This document shows positions 8,303 to 18,900 of a DNA stretch of 64,000 bases, piece by piece. The position numbers and the translations under genes were made by a program. The stretch lies in contig JAJZSW010000002.1 in assembly GCA_021849505.1 (NCBI GenBank), positions 1 to 64,000 on the forward strand, read 5' to 3'. Origin of the DNA: Pseudomonadota bacterium. Its GTDB lineage: Bacteria > Pseudomonadota > Gammaproteobacteria > Burkholderiales > Rhodocyclaceae. Below the pieces are notes generated by a model, which had not been told where the DNA came from, did not search any database, and saw only the letters and a list, made by a program, of their open reading frames with translations. Each line of letters starts with the position of its first letter. Within the stretch, counting starts at the first letter, position 1.

Positions 8303-11272
8303 ATGAAACAAGATGACACCATGGGCCGCAGTAGTCCTTGCTTGCGGGTTTACTTAATCGGACGCGCTCTCGCGCTATTCGGGTTGCTGGTCATTATTGG
8401 ATGGATCAGCCGTGAGCCAAGACTGATTCAGGTCGTTCCTGGGTTTTCCGGGGTGCCCTATTCGACCGCGTTCGGCTTTGTGATGTTGGGATTGACTCTC
8501 CTTGCCGCCGGAGCGCGTTCCAGGTCCAGGATTGTTCGCCATGATGCGGCACCCGTGTGGGGCTATTCGCTTTCACGCATCCTCACGGCAATTCTGCCAG
8601 TATCACTCATCGTCCTGGGCTTGCTGGCACTCGTCGAATGGCTGACAGGCATTCGCCTGGGGCTCACTCCGAATCCGGATGCTGTCCGGCAGTGGTTCGC
8701 CGACTCGAACCCTTATTCGAGCCAAATGCGTCCGATGGCGGCGCTTGCGTTTGTTGTTGTCGGACTTGCGATGGGATTGGTATCGTGGACCCGCGGGCCG
8801 CGAGCAGCCGTTCTTGCCCATGGCCTCACTTTGCTTGCCATGTTTCTTGGTCTTGTGGGCGTCGTTGGAGACGTTGCCGGGCTTGGTCGTATCTCTCCGT
8901 GGTACGTTGGCCCCGGATTCTTGGAGGGCATCGCTTTCCTGGCAGCAGGCTTTGCGATGCTTGCCATACTGCGTCAGCACTCTATCCACCGCTTGCGTTG
9001 GGACAGCGAGGACGCAGACAAGATCGGTTTAATCGCGGGCGCGATAATCCTCATCACGGGGATAAGCGGCGTCTTTGGCGGCTTCGCCGTACTATATCCG
9101 CAAGCCGTTGGCGAACTGGAAAGCAATCTTGCCATTTCCCTGAAGAGTCGAAGCAACATACTCGAGGCCGACATCCAGCAAGCCCGGACCGACAGCTATA
9201 ACTTTGCCAATCAACCGCTCCGTGTCGATGCCATGCGGCGGCTGGATGCGGATCCCAAGGACACCCATCAGTGGGGCAAAATCCAGGAGGTGGCGGCCGG
9301 ATTTCGGGCATTTGGCCTTTCGGGGGTGGTATTCCGAGACGCAAGCGGCGTCGAAATTGCCCGAGCTGGTTCCTTCGCCGCCGCCCCTGCACTTTCCGTT
9401 TTCCTGGCTACGTCTACACCAAGCCAGTTGCTTTGGGATGCAGGATACGTCCTGCACACCCATGTCGATATGGTAAGCAAAGGGAGCGTAGTCGGCTCGC
9501 TCGAAGCCGAGCGGCGGTTACCCGTGCGGCAGGACCTGAATGACACTACCCATTTCGGCAATACCCTGGACTTCGCCGTCTGTGCTCCTGCTGGCCGCGA
9601 TGCGATGAACTGTTTCCCCTTCCGCTCTACAGGTGGAAAGGTCTTGCGAAATCTTCCAGTATCCTTCAATGGTAAGCTGATTCCGGCGGCGCATGCCCTT
9701 ACTGGACAGACGGGGATTATCCATACGAGGGACTATCGCGGCGCCCAGGTCATTGCTGCTCACCAGCCCATCAATCCACTGGGGCTTGGCGCGGTCCTGA
9801 AAATCGACGCGGACGAGTTATACAGTCCCATAGCGAATCGACTCAAGCCGTTGCTCCTGCTGGTTTTTATCCTGGGTGTCTCGGGGATTTACCTGCTCCG
9901 CCTCCAGGTTATGCCGCTGATGCGCAAATTGACCGAAGAGATCAACGAGCGCAGAAAGGCCGAGGCCAGACTCGAACAGGCCCGCGCCGAGCTTACGGAA
10001 ATCACCAGTACCTTGGGCGAGGGCGTATATGTCCTTGACGAGAAAGGGATCGTGACCTTCGTTAACCCGGAGGCGGAGCGACTGTTGGGCTGGACGTCCC
10101 CCGAACTCGTCGGTAAGAATGCCCATGATACGTTCCACTACAGAACGCCGGAGGGAACCACAATACCGGCCGAAGCCTGCCCGGTCCATCAGACGATCAG
10201 GGACGGCCAAGTCCACCGCTCACTCAATGACTGGATCATACGTAAGGACGGCAATTTTGTTCCTGTCTCCATCGTCTCCAGCCCGATTCTTCGTGACGGT
10301 GCGGTCAAGGGGGCTGTCGTGTCGTTTTATGACATTACGCAGCGCCTCACTCAGGAGGTGGCACTGCGCGAAAGCGAAGAGCGATTCCGCCTTATCAGCA
10401 CGGTCGCCACGGAGGGGATCATTACCATGGGCCCCACGGGGGAAATTGGTTACTGGAATCCGGCAGCGGCCAAGATATTCGGGTACAGCGAGAGTGAGGC
10501 CATCGGTCAGCAGTTGCACGATCTAATAGCGCCTTCACGGCATCTCGCGGCCTACCATGGAGGATTCGAACAGTTCCGGGGAACTGGCACTGGTCCGATC
10601 GTCGGCAGGACCTTCGAAATTACGGCCATGCACCGAAATGGCCAGGAATTTCCGGTCGAGTTATCCGTCTCCGCGCTTCGCATCAAGGATCAATGGCACG
10701 CCTTGGGCTTGATCCGCGACATCAGCGAGCGCAAGCAGACGGAAGAACAGATTCGCCACCTCGCGTACTACGACTTTCTCACCAATCTGCCAAACCGTCG
10801 CTTGTTCATAGACCGGTTGAATCAGGGACTCATGCAGGCGAAACGCAATCGACGGTCTCTTGCCGTCCTCTATCTCGACCTTGACCGCTTCAAGGTGATC
10901 AACGATACGCTAGGGCACGATGTGGGAGACGGTCTGCTGGTCGCCGTCGCCAGCCGGCTGCGCGACTGCGTGCGCAGCAGCGACACGGTCGCTCGCCTCG
11001 GCGGCGACGAGTTCGCCATTGTGCTGGTGGAGATTGCCCAGCCGCGAGACGCCGCTATTGTTGCGGAAAAAGTTCTTGAAAGCCTGCAGGAAACGATCCT
11101 GGTCGGCGACCACCATCTGGAGATATCCACGAGTATCGGAATCGCCATCTATCCGGTTGATGGAATAGATAACTCCCAGGCTCTCATCAAGAAAGCCGAC
11201 ATCGCCCTGTATGAAGCGAAGGGGGCTGGCAGGAAACGGTATGTCTTCGCCACAGATGTCGGTGCAAACTAA
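8303..11272 (+). CDS. Membrane sensor diguanylate cyclase (PAS-PAS-GGDEF)
   Basis: About 989 residues. The first third has several membrane helices, then a periplasmic-type sensory region flanked by two more helices (ending near LLLLVFILGVSGIYLLRLQV), then two PAS domains and a C-terminal GGDEF domain. The active-site GGDEF is at residues 900-904, preceded by an intact RxxD inhibitory site (RSSD) five residues upstream, so it should make c-di-GMP and be product-inhibited. There is no EAL domain. I start at ATG 8303 (MKQDDTMGRS); a TTG at 8243 is possible, and neither has a strong ribosome binding site. It stands alone between conjugation genes and the copper locus, so its signal is unknown. 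Confidence 0.88.
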   Translation: MKQDDTMGRSSPCLRVYLIGRALALFGLLVIIGWISREPRLIQVVPGFSGVPYSTAFGFVMLGLTLLAAGARSRSRIVRHDAAPVWGYSLSRILTAILPVSLIVLGLLALVEWLTGIRLGLTPNPDAVRQWFADSNPYSSQMRPMAALAFVVVGLAMGLVSWTRGPRAAVLAHGLTLLAMFLGLVGVVGDVAGLGRISPWYVGPGFLEGIAFLAAGFAMLAILRQHSIHRLRWDSEDADKIGLIAGAIILITGISGVFGGFAVLYPQAVGELESNLAISLKSRSNILEADIQQARTDSYNFANQPLRVDAMRRLDADPKDTHQWGKIQEVAAGFRAFGLSGVVFRDASGVEIARAGSFAAAPALSVFLATSTPSQLLWDAGYVLHTHVDMVSKGSVVGSLEAERRLPVRQDLNDTTHFGNTLDFAVCAPAGRDAMNCFPFRSTGGKVLRNLPVSFNGKLIPAAHALTGQTGIIHTRDYRGAQVIAAHQPINPLGLGAVLKIDADELYSPIANRLKPLLLLVFILGVSGIYLLRLQVMPLMRKLTEEINERRKAEARLEQARAELTEITSTLGEGVYVLDEKGIVTFVNPEAERLLGWTSPELVGKNAHDTFHYRTPEGTTIPAEACPVHQTIRDGQVHRSLNDWIIRKDGNFVPVSIVSSPILRDGAVKGAVVSFYDITQRLTQEVALRESEERFRLISTVATEGIITMGPTGEIGYWNPAAAKIFGYSESEAIGQQLHDLIAPSRHLAAYHGGFEQFRGTGTGPIVGRTFEITAMHRNGQEFPVELSVSALRIKDQWHALGLIRDISERKQTEEQIRHLAYYDFLTNLPNRRLFIDRLNQGLMQAKRNRRSLAVLYLDLDRFKVINDTLGHDVGDGLLVAVASRLRDCVRSSDTVARLGGDEFAIVLVEIAQPRDAAIVAEKVLESLQETILVGDHHLEISTSIGIAIYPVDGIDNSQALIKKADIALYEAKGAGRKRYVFATDVGAN

Positions 11273-11334
11273 TGCCAAGAAGCACACCAAGAAGCGGTAG
11301 GGGTACATCTCGAACCTCCGTTTGCTCATGGCGT

Positions 11335-11355
11335 CTCCCGGCAAAATGCCGGGAG
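11335..11355. terminator. Hairpin between convergent genes, probable bidirectional terminator
   Basis: CTCCCGGCA and TGCCGGGAG form a perfect 9-bp stem with a 3-base loop. It lies between the end of the plus-strand cyclase gene and the end of the minus-strand copS. A short T-run (CTTTT, 11364-11368) follows some 8 bases later on the plus strand, so termination is plausible but not textbook. Confidence 0.55.
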
Positions 11356-11366
11356 GGTAGGCGCTT

Positions 11367-12764
11367 TTAGCGATCTCTAGACGCAGGCAATGTGAGTTGG
11401 AACCGTGTCATCCCGTTTGCAGACGTCACGGTAATTGCCCCCTCATGCGCGTCAATGATGGACTTGACGATGGCAAGTCCCAGCCCGGCACCATCGCCTT
11501 TGCGCTGCCGAGATGGGTCGACACGGTAGAAGCGGTCGAACAGTCTGGGAAGGTGCTCTGCCGGAATTTCCGGGCCCGGATTCTCGACCGTAACGATGAC
11601 CTTGTCGCCATGCCCAGATAGCGATACCCGCACGGCCTGGCCGGGCGGCGTATGTCGGATGGCGTTCGATATGAGGTTGCTGAGTGCACGCCGCAGCATC
11701 AGCCTGTCTCCAAAGGTGGTGGCCGATCCCATCAGAGTCAGCGAAACGCCGCGTGCCTCCGCCCAGGCTTCAAAGTAATCAAACAGCCCTTGTGTTTCAT
11801 CGGCCAGATCGACGTTATCCGGCCCCGGTCTTAGCAGGCCGTTGTCTGCCTGAGCAAGATAGAGCATGTCGCCGACCATCTGGGCCATGCGTTCGTACTC
11901 CTCCAGACTGGAATACAGGACTTCCTTGTATTCGTCCTTGTCGCGCGCACTGGAAAGCGCCACCTGGGTCTGGGTCATGAGATTGGAGATGGGGGTACGC
12001 AGTTCGTGCGCGATATTGGAAGAAAACTCCGAAAGCCGCCGGAAGGAGTCATCCAGGCGGGCCAGCATGGCATTAAAGGCGGCCGCGAGAGGTATGAGTT
12101 CGGTAGGCAAGTTTGCAACCTGCAGGCGATCCGACAGACGTTCGGCGGAAATGTTGGCCACTGTATCGGTGACCTGGCGCAAGGGGGAAAGACCCCATCG
12201 GGTAACAATCCAGCCCAAACTGGCTGTGGCGAAAGCGGCCAGGGTAATGGCAATGGCCAAGACTGACCGGAACTTGCCAATGAAGTGCTCATGGTCCTGG
12301 ATGTCCTGGGCCACGATTACGGTATAGGGCTTGCCACCGCCAGCGGTTATCGATAAGGCCATCCCGCGATAACTTCCCCCGGCCTGCTTCCATTGCTGCA
12401 GGGTACCGGGCGCACACCCTCTTGACTGAGTCTGGCACTCTTGTAGCAGCGCGCGCGGGAAATCCGATCCTGACGTAACGAACCAGAGGCCCCCAGCCGC
12501 ATCCACCACCACCACCGCAAGACCGGGGTGCCCGACCAGAGCGTCGTCCAGCTGTTGAGGCAGTTGGTCCAGCTCTTTATTGCTTGTGGCGTGCTTGAAC
12601 AGGTTCTGGATGAGTTCCAGCTTGCCAGTGAGTTCGTGCCGATCCTGATCTTCAAAATGCGCTTCTACTACTTGTGTCAGGATATAGCCCGTTACAAGCA
12701 GAACCAGCGAAGCGGCTACCGCAAAGAGCAAGCTGATCCGGGTAGTCAGTGACAAGGATTTCAT
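11367..12764 (-). CDS. copS: Heavy-metal sensor histidine kinase CopS/CusS
   Basis: A 465-residue sensor kinase of the CusS/CopS/IrlS group. It has a membrane helix at about residues 9-31, a periplasmic metal-sensing domain, a second helix at about 167-188, a HAMP linker, then a His-kinase core. The phospho-acceptor is His253 in [13 protein letters not shown]. The ATP-binding N box ([15 protein letters not shown]) and G boxes ([14 protein letters not shown]) are intact. It is co-transcribed with copR, overlapping its stop by 4 bases. Periplasmic Cu+ or Ag+ is the usual signal for the family; the adjoining copper genes support this, but Zn/Cd/Co cannot be excluded from sequence. Confidence 0.9.
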   Translation of the reverse strand: MKSLSLTTRISLLFAVAASLVLLVTGYILTQVVEAHFEDQDRHELTGKLELIQNLFKHATSNKELDQLPQQLDDALVGHPGLAVVVVDAAGGLWFVTSGSDFPRALLQECQTQSRGCAPGTLQQWKQAGGSYRGMALSITAGGGKPYTVIVAQDIQDHEHFIGKFRSVLAIAITLAAFATASLGWIVTRWGLSPLRQVTDTVANISAERLSDRLQVANLPTELIPLAAAFNAMLARLDDSFRRLSEFSSNIAHELRTPISNLMTQTQVALSSARDKDEYKEVLYSSLEEYERMAQMVGDMLYLAQADNGLLRPGPDNVDLADETQGLFDYFEAWAEARGVSLTLMGSATTFGDRLMLRRALSNLISNAIRHTPPGQAVRVSLSGHGDKVIVTVENPGPEIPAEHLPRLFDRFYRVDPSRQRKGDGAGLGLAIVKSIIDAHEGAITVTSANGMTRFQLTLPASRDR

Positions 12765-13453
12765 GGGGCCGTGCCTCTCGGGCCAGCTTCCAACACATAG
12801 CCCATCCCTCGCACGGTGTGGATGAGCTTGAATTCAAAGCCATCGTCAATCTTGACCCGCAGCCGGCGCACCGCGACATCGATGACATTGGTGTCGGAGT
12901 CGAAATTCATGTCCCAGACCTGGGAGGCGATCAGGCTGCGTGGCAACACCTCACCCTGACGACGTAGAAACAGCTCCAGCAGAGCGAATTCCTTGGCTGT
13001 CAGTTCGACCTTGCGTCCCGCCCGTGTGGCGCGTCGCCGCAACAGATCCAGTTCAAGATCGGCAGCCTTGAGGAAAGAGGATTCCATGCCGGCATGCCCA
13101 CGGCGCACCAGACTGCGCACCCGGGCCAGCAGTTCGGCGAAGGCGAAGGGCTTTACCAGATAATCGTCGGCACCCGATTCCAGCCCTTTGACCCGGTCCT
13201 CGACCCGATCGCGTGCGGTCAGAAACAGTACCGGCACTTCGATACCTGACCGGCGTATGCCTTCGAGCACCTGCCAGCCATTGAGGCCGGGCAGCATTAC
13301 GTCCAGGATCATCAGGTCGTAATGACCCGCTTTGGCGAGTTCAAGCCCCTCCCATCCATCGCGTGCCAGATCCGTGACAAAACCGGCCTCGCTGAGACCT
13401 TGCTTCAGGTAATCGCCTGTCTTGGGTTCGTCTTCGACGATCAGGATTTTCAT
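12761..13453 (-). CDS. copR: Heavy-metal response regulator CopR/CusR
   Basis: A 230-residue OmpR-family regulator. The receiver domain has the acidic pocket (VEDEP), phospho-acceptor Asp51 (MILDVMLPG), Thr in FLTARD and Lys in DDYLVKP; a winged-helix DNA-binding domain follows. I start at ATG 13453 ([10 protein letters not shown]); the open frame upstream extends through the operator region and is rejected. The gene is divergent from the RND efflux operon with an operator at 13514 between them, so one site probably controls both directions. Three more copies of that operator occur in the window and are the likely regulon. Confidence 0.93.
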   Translation of the reverse strand: MKILIVEDEPKTGDYLKQGLSEAGFVTDLARDGWEGLELAKAGHYDLMILDVMLPGLNGWQVLEGIRRSGIEVPVLFLTARDRVEDRVKGLESGADDYLVKPFAFAELLARVRSLVRRGHAGMESSFLKAADLELDLLRRRATRAGRKVELTAKEFALLELFLRRQGEVLPRSLIASQVWDMNFDSDTNVIDVAVRRLRVKIDDGFEFKLIHTVRGMGYVLEAGPRGTAP

Positions 13454-13513
13454 GTGAGGATATTCAGGCCGAGAGTGAAACATCCTGCCACAGCTAGCGC
13501 AACCGGTGGGCGC

Positions 13514-13540
13514 ATTACAGATTTGTAATTCAACCGTCAG
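13514..13540 (+). promoter_or_regulatory. CopR-type operator 1 in the divergent copRS / RND promoter
   Basis: ATTACAGATTTGTAAT is a perfect 6+4+6 inverted repeat, followed by TCAACCGTCAG. The same layout occurs at 19774, and related sites occur at 23463 and 50104. The 63 bases from 13511 match the copA promoter from 19771 at 54 positions, including a -10-like element (GGTGTG here, GGTATG there). Inverted TTACA-like repeats upstream of copper genes are the known binding sites of CopR/CusR/CzcR regulators. Assignment to this CopR is inference from position. Confidence 0.82.
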
Positions 13541-13584
13541 ATTCGTGTTGGGTGTGCACATGCAGGATGCTGGGGCTATATTTC

Positions 13585-14904
13585 ATGAGTCCATTTATGT
13601 CACCACATTGGATCAACAAGGGTGCATGGCACCTCTTCATTTTTCTTGTCGGTAGTGTCTTGTTGGACGGCTACAGTCCGAGCGCCAGCGCGGCAGAACT
13701 GACACTACCGCAAGCAATCGATCTCGCTGTTCAAGGCAATAAAGATCTGCAAGCCGTGCGTTATGCCGTGGATCAAGCGCGTGCACGTTTGCTGCAGGCG
13801 GGACTGCCGCCGAATCCACGGCTGGATATTGCTGCGAAAAATGATTTCATTTTCAGGAACGAGGGCGAGTACGCCGCCAGCATTGGCGTAAGCCAGCAGT
13901 TTTCTGTAGCGAACCGTATTGGTCATCAAAAAGAAGTTGCGCGCGTGGATGTGGCCTTGGCTTTGGCCGAGATCAGACAGGCCGAGCTTAAGCTGGCAGG
14001 CGAGGTGGCGTCCCGATTTTATAGCCTTCTGACGCTGAATCGGCAGATCGAGGCACGCGAACGTTTGATTGATGTCGATCAAAAACTGGTGCGGGGCACC
14101 CGTAACCGTTTCAAAGCTGCCGAAGTTTCCGAGCTTGACGTCAATACGGCCCAACTTGATCTGCAGCGGCTAACTCAGGAACGCGCGCTGTTGTTGAGTC
14201 AACGGGCAACCCAATTGGCCCAGTTGAATCAGCTTCTCGGACGGCCTGCAACACAAGCCATAGAGCTGGAAGATAACCTGCCCATCAGCGACTCATTGCC
14301 AAGTTTGGCGGACCAGCAACGCCAGGCATTGTCGTCACGACCCGACCTGCATTTTGCGCTGCTGAACGCGGACCGCGCTCAGGCTAACCGGGCATTGGCG
14401 CATACGCAACGCTGGGAAGACTGGACTGTGGGCGTGGGGCTGGAACAAGGCCGCCAGGTAATCGACGGTGCTCCACCCCAGGGAACCAGCCGCGCCCTGG
14501 GCTTGAGCCTGTCGATTCCATTGCCATTGCGGAATCAGAATCAGGGGAACATTGCTGAAGCAGCCGCTACCGGCGCACAAGCCAACGCGCGTATTGAAGC
14601 GCTCAAGCTCAGTATCGGCAACGAGGTGGCCAGCGATTATGCGGAAACCAAGCGTTTGCAGCAGGCGTTATCGGAATACCAGCGCAATATGTTGGCGGTG
14701 AGCACGCGCAACGTACGTCTTGCCCAGCAGGGATACAACCAGGGGCTCATCCCTATCAGCGACGTCGTTCTGATACAGCGCCAACAGGGCGAGCTGAATA
14801 TTGCCTATCTGAATACGCTCGATCAATACCTTCAGGCATTGGCGAGATTGCATATCGCTACTGGGGATTTAATCAGAAATGTGCCCGAACAAAAGGCACC
14901 CTGA
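13585..14904 (+). CDS. Outer-membrane factor of RND metal efflux (CusC/CzcC type)
   Basis: About 439 residues, TolC family: a signal peptide ending in SASA-AE near residue 36, then two OEP repeats of long amphipathic helices. It should form the outer-membrane duct of a tripartite RND pump. I choose the ATG at 13585; a GTG at 13552 and ATG at 13597 are in the same frame, but the operator and -10 region place the transcript start near 13560, so 13552 is unlikely. It is the first gene of the three-gene operon divergent from copRS. No lipobox Cys is evident, unlike E. coli CusC. Confidence 0.88.
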   Translation: MSPFMSPHWINKGAWHLFIFLVGSVLLDGYSPSASAAELTLPQAIDLAVQGNKDLQAVRYAVDQARARLLQAGLPPNPRLDIAAKNDFIFRNEGEYAASIGVSQQFSVANRIGHQKEVARVDVALALAEIRQAELKLAGEVASRFYSLLTLNRQIEARERLIDVDQKLVRGTRNRFKAAEVSELDVNTAQLDLQRLTQERALLLSQRATQLAQLNQLLGRPATQAIELEDNLPISDSLPSLADQQRQALSSRPDLHFALLNADRAQANRALAHTQRWEDWTVGVGLEQGRQVIDGAPPQGTSRALGLSLSIPLPLRNQNQGNIAEAAATGAQANARIEALKLSIGNEVASDYAETKRLQQALSEYQRNMLAVSTRNVRLAQQGYNQGLIPISDVVLIQRQQGELNIAYLNTLDQYLQALARLHIATGDLIRNVPEQKAP

Positions 14905-14923
14905 AGTCAATCAGCCATCCGGA

Positions 14924-15910
14924 ATGAATAACATGCAAAATTTTTCGAAGCGACTTATGCGCAGTCAGTTGCTGAGGCGGTTACGCGCTCTGCTATTTCT
15001 GGCACTATTTCTTGCACCCGGCGCATCGCCTTCTGCTTTTGCGCATGGCGGGGAGATCGAAGTGGGCGGTGGCGTGCGCGGGCCGGTGCAATTGAGCGCC
15101 GCACAGCAGAAGGCGATCGCCTTGCAGTTGGCATCGGCCAGTCTCCGTCCGCTTTCCACCGAGTTGAATCTGAACGGTGAGGTACAGTTGCTCCCGAATC
15201 GCCAGGCCGACGTCAGCTTGCGCATCAGCGGCCAGGTCAAGGCGCTTTACGCCAACCTGGGAGAGACGGTTCGGGCCGGCCAGCGTTTGGTGCGGGTGCA
15301 ATCCCGTCTGGTGGGCGACCCGCCTCCCAGCGTGACCATCAACGCGCCCATGAGTGGGGTGATCGACGCCCGTAACGCAGTTGTTGGTCAAGCGGTGGAA
15401 CCCAACACGGTATTGTTCCATATCAGCGACCGTTCGCAGCTTGCCGTCGTCGCTCGAGTGTACGAAGAGGACATCGGCAAGATCAAGACAGGTCAGGAAG
15501 CCCGCGTCCGGGTGTTGAGCGAACCGAAGCAGGTCTTCGCCGGCAGGGTCACCTTGATCGATCCCAATCTGGATCCGTTGAACCGCACCGTGAAGGTGTG
15601 GATACAGCTCGCCAATCCGCAGGGCTTGCTCAAACCCAACATGTTTGCCCGTGCAAGCGTTATTTTGCGGCGCAACGGGGCAGCGCTGACCATCCCCAAT
15701 AGCGCCATTATCGAAGCCAATGGCGAGAAATTCGTGTTCGTGCGCGATGGGAATAAATATAACCGTGTGGAAATAAGCCTTGGCGCCAAGGACGACGAAT
15801 ACAGCGAAATCACCGATGGCCTGGTGCCCGGAGACGAGGTCGTGACACAGGGCAATCGCCAGATCTATACGATGTGGCTTACCGGCGGTCAAATGAAGGC
15901 GGATGAATAA
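14924..15910 (+). CDS. RND metal efflux periplasmic adaptor (CusB/CzcB type)
   Basis: A 328-residue membrane-fusion protein with a signal peptide ending AFA-HGGE. A lipoyl-like half-motif (ADVSLRISGQVKALYANLGE), a hairpin region shorter than usual and beta-barrel domains (VARVYEEDIGKIKTGQEARV; GLLKPNMFARASVIL) follow. It links the outer-membrane factor upstream to the RND permease, which starts 4 bases after its stop. The start could be ATG 14924 or 14933; GGAATGAA precedes the second at better spacing. A His-rich N-terminus right after the signal (HGGE) may bind metal. Confidence 0.88.
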   Translation: MNNMQNFSKRLMRSQLLRRLRALLFLALFLAPGASPSAFAHGGEIEVGGGVRGPVQLSAAQQKAIALQLASASLRPLSTELNLNGEVQLLPNRQADVSLRISGQVKALYANLGETVRAGQRLVRVQSRLVGDPPPSVTINAPMSGVIDARNAVVGQAVEPNTVLFHISDRSQLAVVARVYEEDIGKIKTGQEARVRVLSEPKQVFAGRVTLIDPNLDPLNRTVKVWIQLANPQGLLKPNMFARASVILRRNGAALTIPNSAIIEANGEKFVFVRDGNKYNRVEISLGAKDDEYSEITDGLVPGDEVVTQGNRQIYTMWLTGGQMKADE

Positions 15911-15913
15911 ATC

Positions 15914-18900
15914 ATGTTCAATCGCCTGATTGCCTGGTCGCTCCACAACCGCCTGATTGTCCTCGCTGTCACGCTGGTCTTGTTTGTCGCGGGTGGATAC
16001 GCATTGCAGCGGATGCCGGTAGACGTCTTCCCCGAGTTCGCCCCCCCTCAGGTGGTGATACAGACCGAAGTGTCAGGAATGGCGCCGCAGGATGTGGAAT
16101 CACTGGTGACCTATCCGCTCGAAAGCGCGATCAACGGTACGCCGGGTGTGACCGACGTACGTTCCAAGACCTCCGTGGGCCTATCCACCATTACCGTCAT
16201 ATTCAACGCGAATACCGATGTCTACCTGGATCGGCAACTGATTAACGAGCGTATCCAGAACGTGCTCAGCCGGCTTCCCGCGGGAGCCAAGCCGCCGGTG
16301 ATGCTGCCCGTCACATCGGCAGTGGGATGGCTGGTCAAATATTCACTGACCAGCGATACCTTATCCCCGGAGGAACTGCGCACGCTGTCCGATTGGGAAA
16401 TCCGCCCGCGTATCCTTGCGCTGGGTGGCATCGCATCGGTGGTATCCATTGGCGGCGAGGTCAAGCAATATCAGGTGCGCCTGGACCCAACCCGGATGCT
16501 GGCCTATCAGATCAGCGCCGAAGAAATACGCAAGGCTTTGGAAAGATCCAACACCAACGTACCGGGCGCCTTTCTGCAGCAGCCCGGACAGGAATTGATT
16601 GTCGGCGGCGTCGGGCGCATTACCTCACTGGACGACCTGAAAAATACCATTGTTACCATTCGTAATGGCGCCCCGATCACGATCGCCAACGTGGCGGAAG
16701 TCGCCTTCGGCGGCGAGATCAAACGCGGCGATGGCGCATTCGCCAGGAAGAATGCGGTGATCGGAACCATCTCCAAGGCCTACGGCGCAGATACCCTGAC
16801 CACGACGTATAAGGTGGAAAAAGCGCTGGCCGAAATAAAAAAACAATTACCGGCGGGCGTCCGGATGGATGCGCAGGTATTCCGGCAGGCGAATTTCATC
16901 GAGACGGCGATTCACAATCTGAACGTATCCCTGCTGGAGGGCGCGCTGGTCGTGATCGGGGTGCTGTTCCTGTTCCTGATGAACTGGCGCGCCTCGTTCA
17001 TTACTTTTTTGTCCATGCCGGCCTCCTTCGTCGGCGGCATCCTGGTGATGCATGCCTTCGGCATCGGCATCAACTCCATGACCCTGGGCGGCCTGGCGAT
17101 CGCCATCGGCGAAGTGGTGGATAACGGCATTATCACGGTGGAGAACGTGGTGCGGCGATTGCGGCTGAACCGCAATGCGGTGCGTCCGTTGCCGCCGATC
17201 GAGGTGGTGTTCGATGCCGTGCAGGAAATCCTCAACTCGGTGGTGTACGCGACGCTGATCGTGATCATGATCTTTCTGCCGATCTTCTTCCTTCAAGAAC
17301 TGGCTGGGCGCATCTTCAGTCCCCTTGGTGTGGCCTATATCGCTTCGGTGACGGCCTCTCTGGTGGTGGCGGTGACCATGATCCCGGCCCTGTGTTATCT
17401 GCTGCTGGTGCGAAACCAGGAAAAAGCACAGGATGAAGGCGTGGTGCTGCATGCCACGAGCAGCCGCGAATTGCTTGCCGATACCACGCCGGTGAATGAA
17501 GCCGGGGAACAGGAGACCCGCTTTGTCCTCTGGCTGAAACGTCATTTTCTGCGCCTCCTGAACCTGGCATTGCGCAAGTTCTGGTGGGTGGTCGGGCTGT
17601 CGCTGGCAGCGCTGGTGTCGTCGCTGGCCTTGCTGCCGTATTTCGGCCTGTCTTTCCTGCCCGAGTTCCGCGAAGGCAACTACATCATTGCCATGACTAC
17701 ATTGCCCGGCACCTCGCTGGAAGAATCGATGCGTCTGGGCGCCCTGGTGCGTCAGGATCTGCTCAAATATCCACAAGTGGTCTCGATTGATCAGCGCGCA
17801 GGCCGCAGCGATCTGGACGACGATGCACAGCCTCCCAATTTCAGCGAGTTCGATGTTCGGCTTGATTATTCCAAAAATCCGGATATGCCAGCAGAAGTCC
17901 TGCTTGAGAAAATTCGCCGGGATCTGGCCGACATACCGGGTGTCGTATTCAACGTTGGGCAGTTCATCGCGCATCGGATGGATGAGGTGCAATCGGGAGT
18001 GCGCGCCCAGGTTGCCATCAAGATTTTCGGGAGCAACCTGTCCACGCTGTATCAGCTGGGACAGGATGTCCAGCAGGTATTGCATGGCGTACCCGGTGCG
18101 GTGGATATCAATCTGGAACAGCAGATCAGTGTGCCGCAAGTGACCATCAGGATTGACCGCGCGAAAGCCGCCCGTTATGGCATGACGGTCGGAGACATTG
18201 CGCAGGACATCCAGATGTCATTGAACGGGGAAACCTTGTCCAGTGTGCAGGAAGGAAGCCGGACTTTCGATCTGTACGTGCGTTTGGAGCATAAGGCACG
18301 TAATAGCGTGGATGCAATCCGTGACATCCTGGTGGATGCACCCGGCCTCAACCCCGATGGAAAAGCCAAGATACCGCTACGGGAAGTGGCTGATGTGGCG
18401 GTACAGGACGAACCCTATTCCATCAACCGCGAAAGCGTACAGCGTCTGATTGTCGTCGGCTTCAACGTGCAGGGACGGGATTTGGCAAGCGTTATCCGGG
18501 ACACGCAGTCGAAAATCGACACCCGGGTAAAACTGCCGGCAGGGTACTACATCGAGTATGGCGGCCAGTTTGAAAGCCAGCGCCAGGCCAACCAAACGCT
18601 ATTAAGCTTCGGCGCACTGGCTCTGCTTGGTGCCGTCATCCTGCTGTACAAGGTATTCGGAACATTCCGCGAGGCGCTGCTGGTACTGTTCAACCTGCCG
18701 CTGGCCATGATCGGCGGCATCGTCTCGCTCTATCTCGCCGGTGCGAACATGAGTGTGGCCGCAGTGATCGGCTTCATCACGCTATTTGGTATCGCTACCC
18801 GCAACGGGATCATCCTGGTCACCCATTACAACCAACTGCGCAAGGAGGGGAAACCTTTACAGGAAGTCGTGGTGCAAGGCACCCTCGACCGCCTGGTGCC

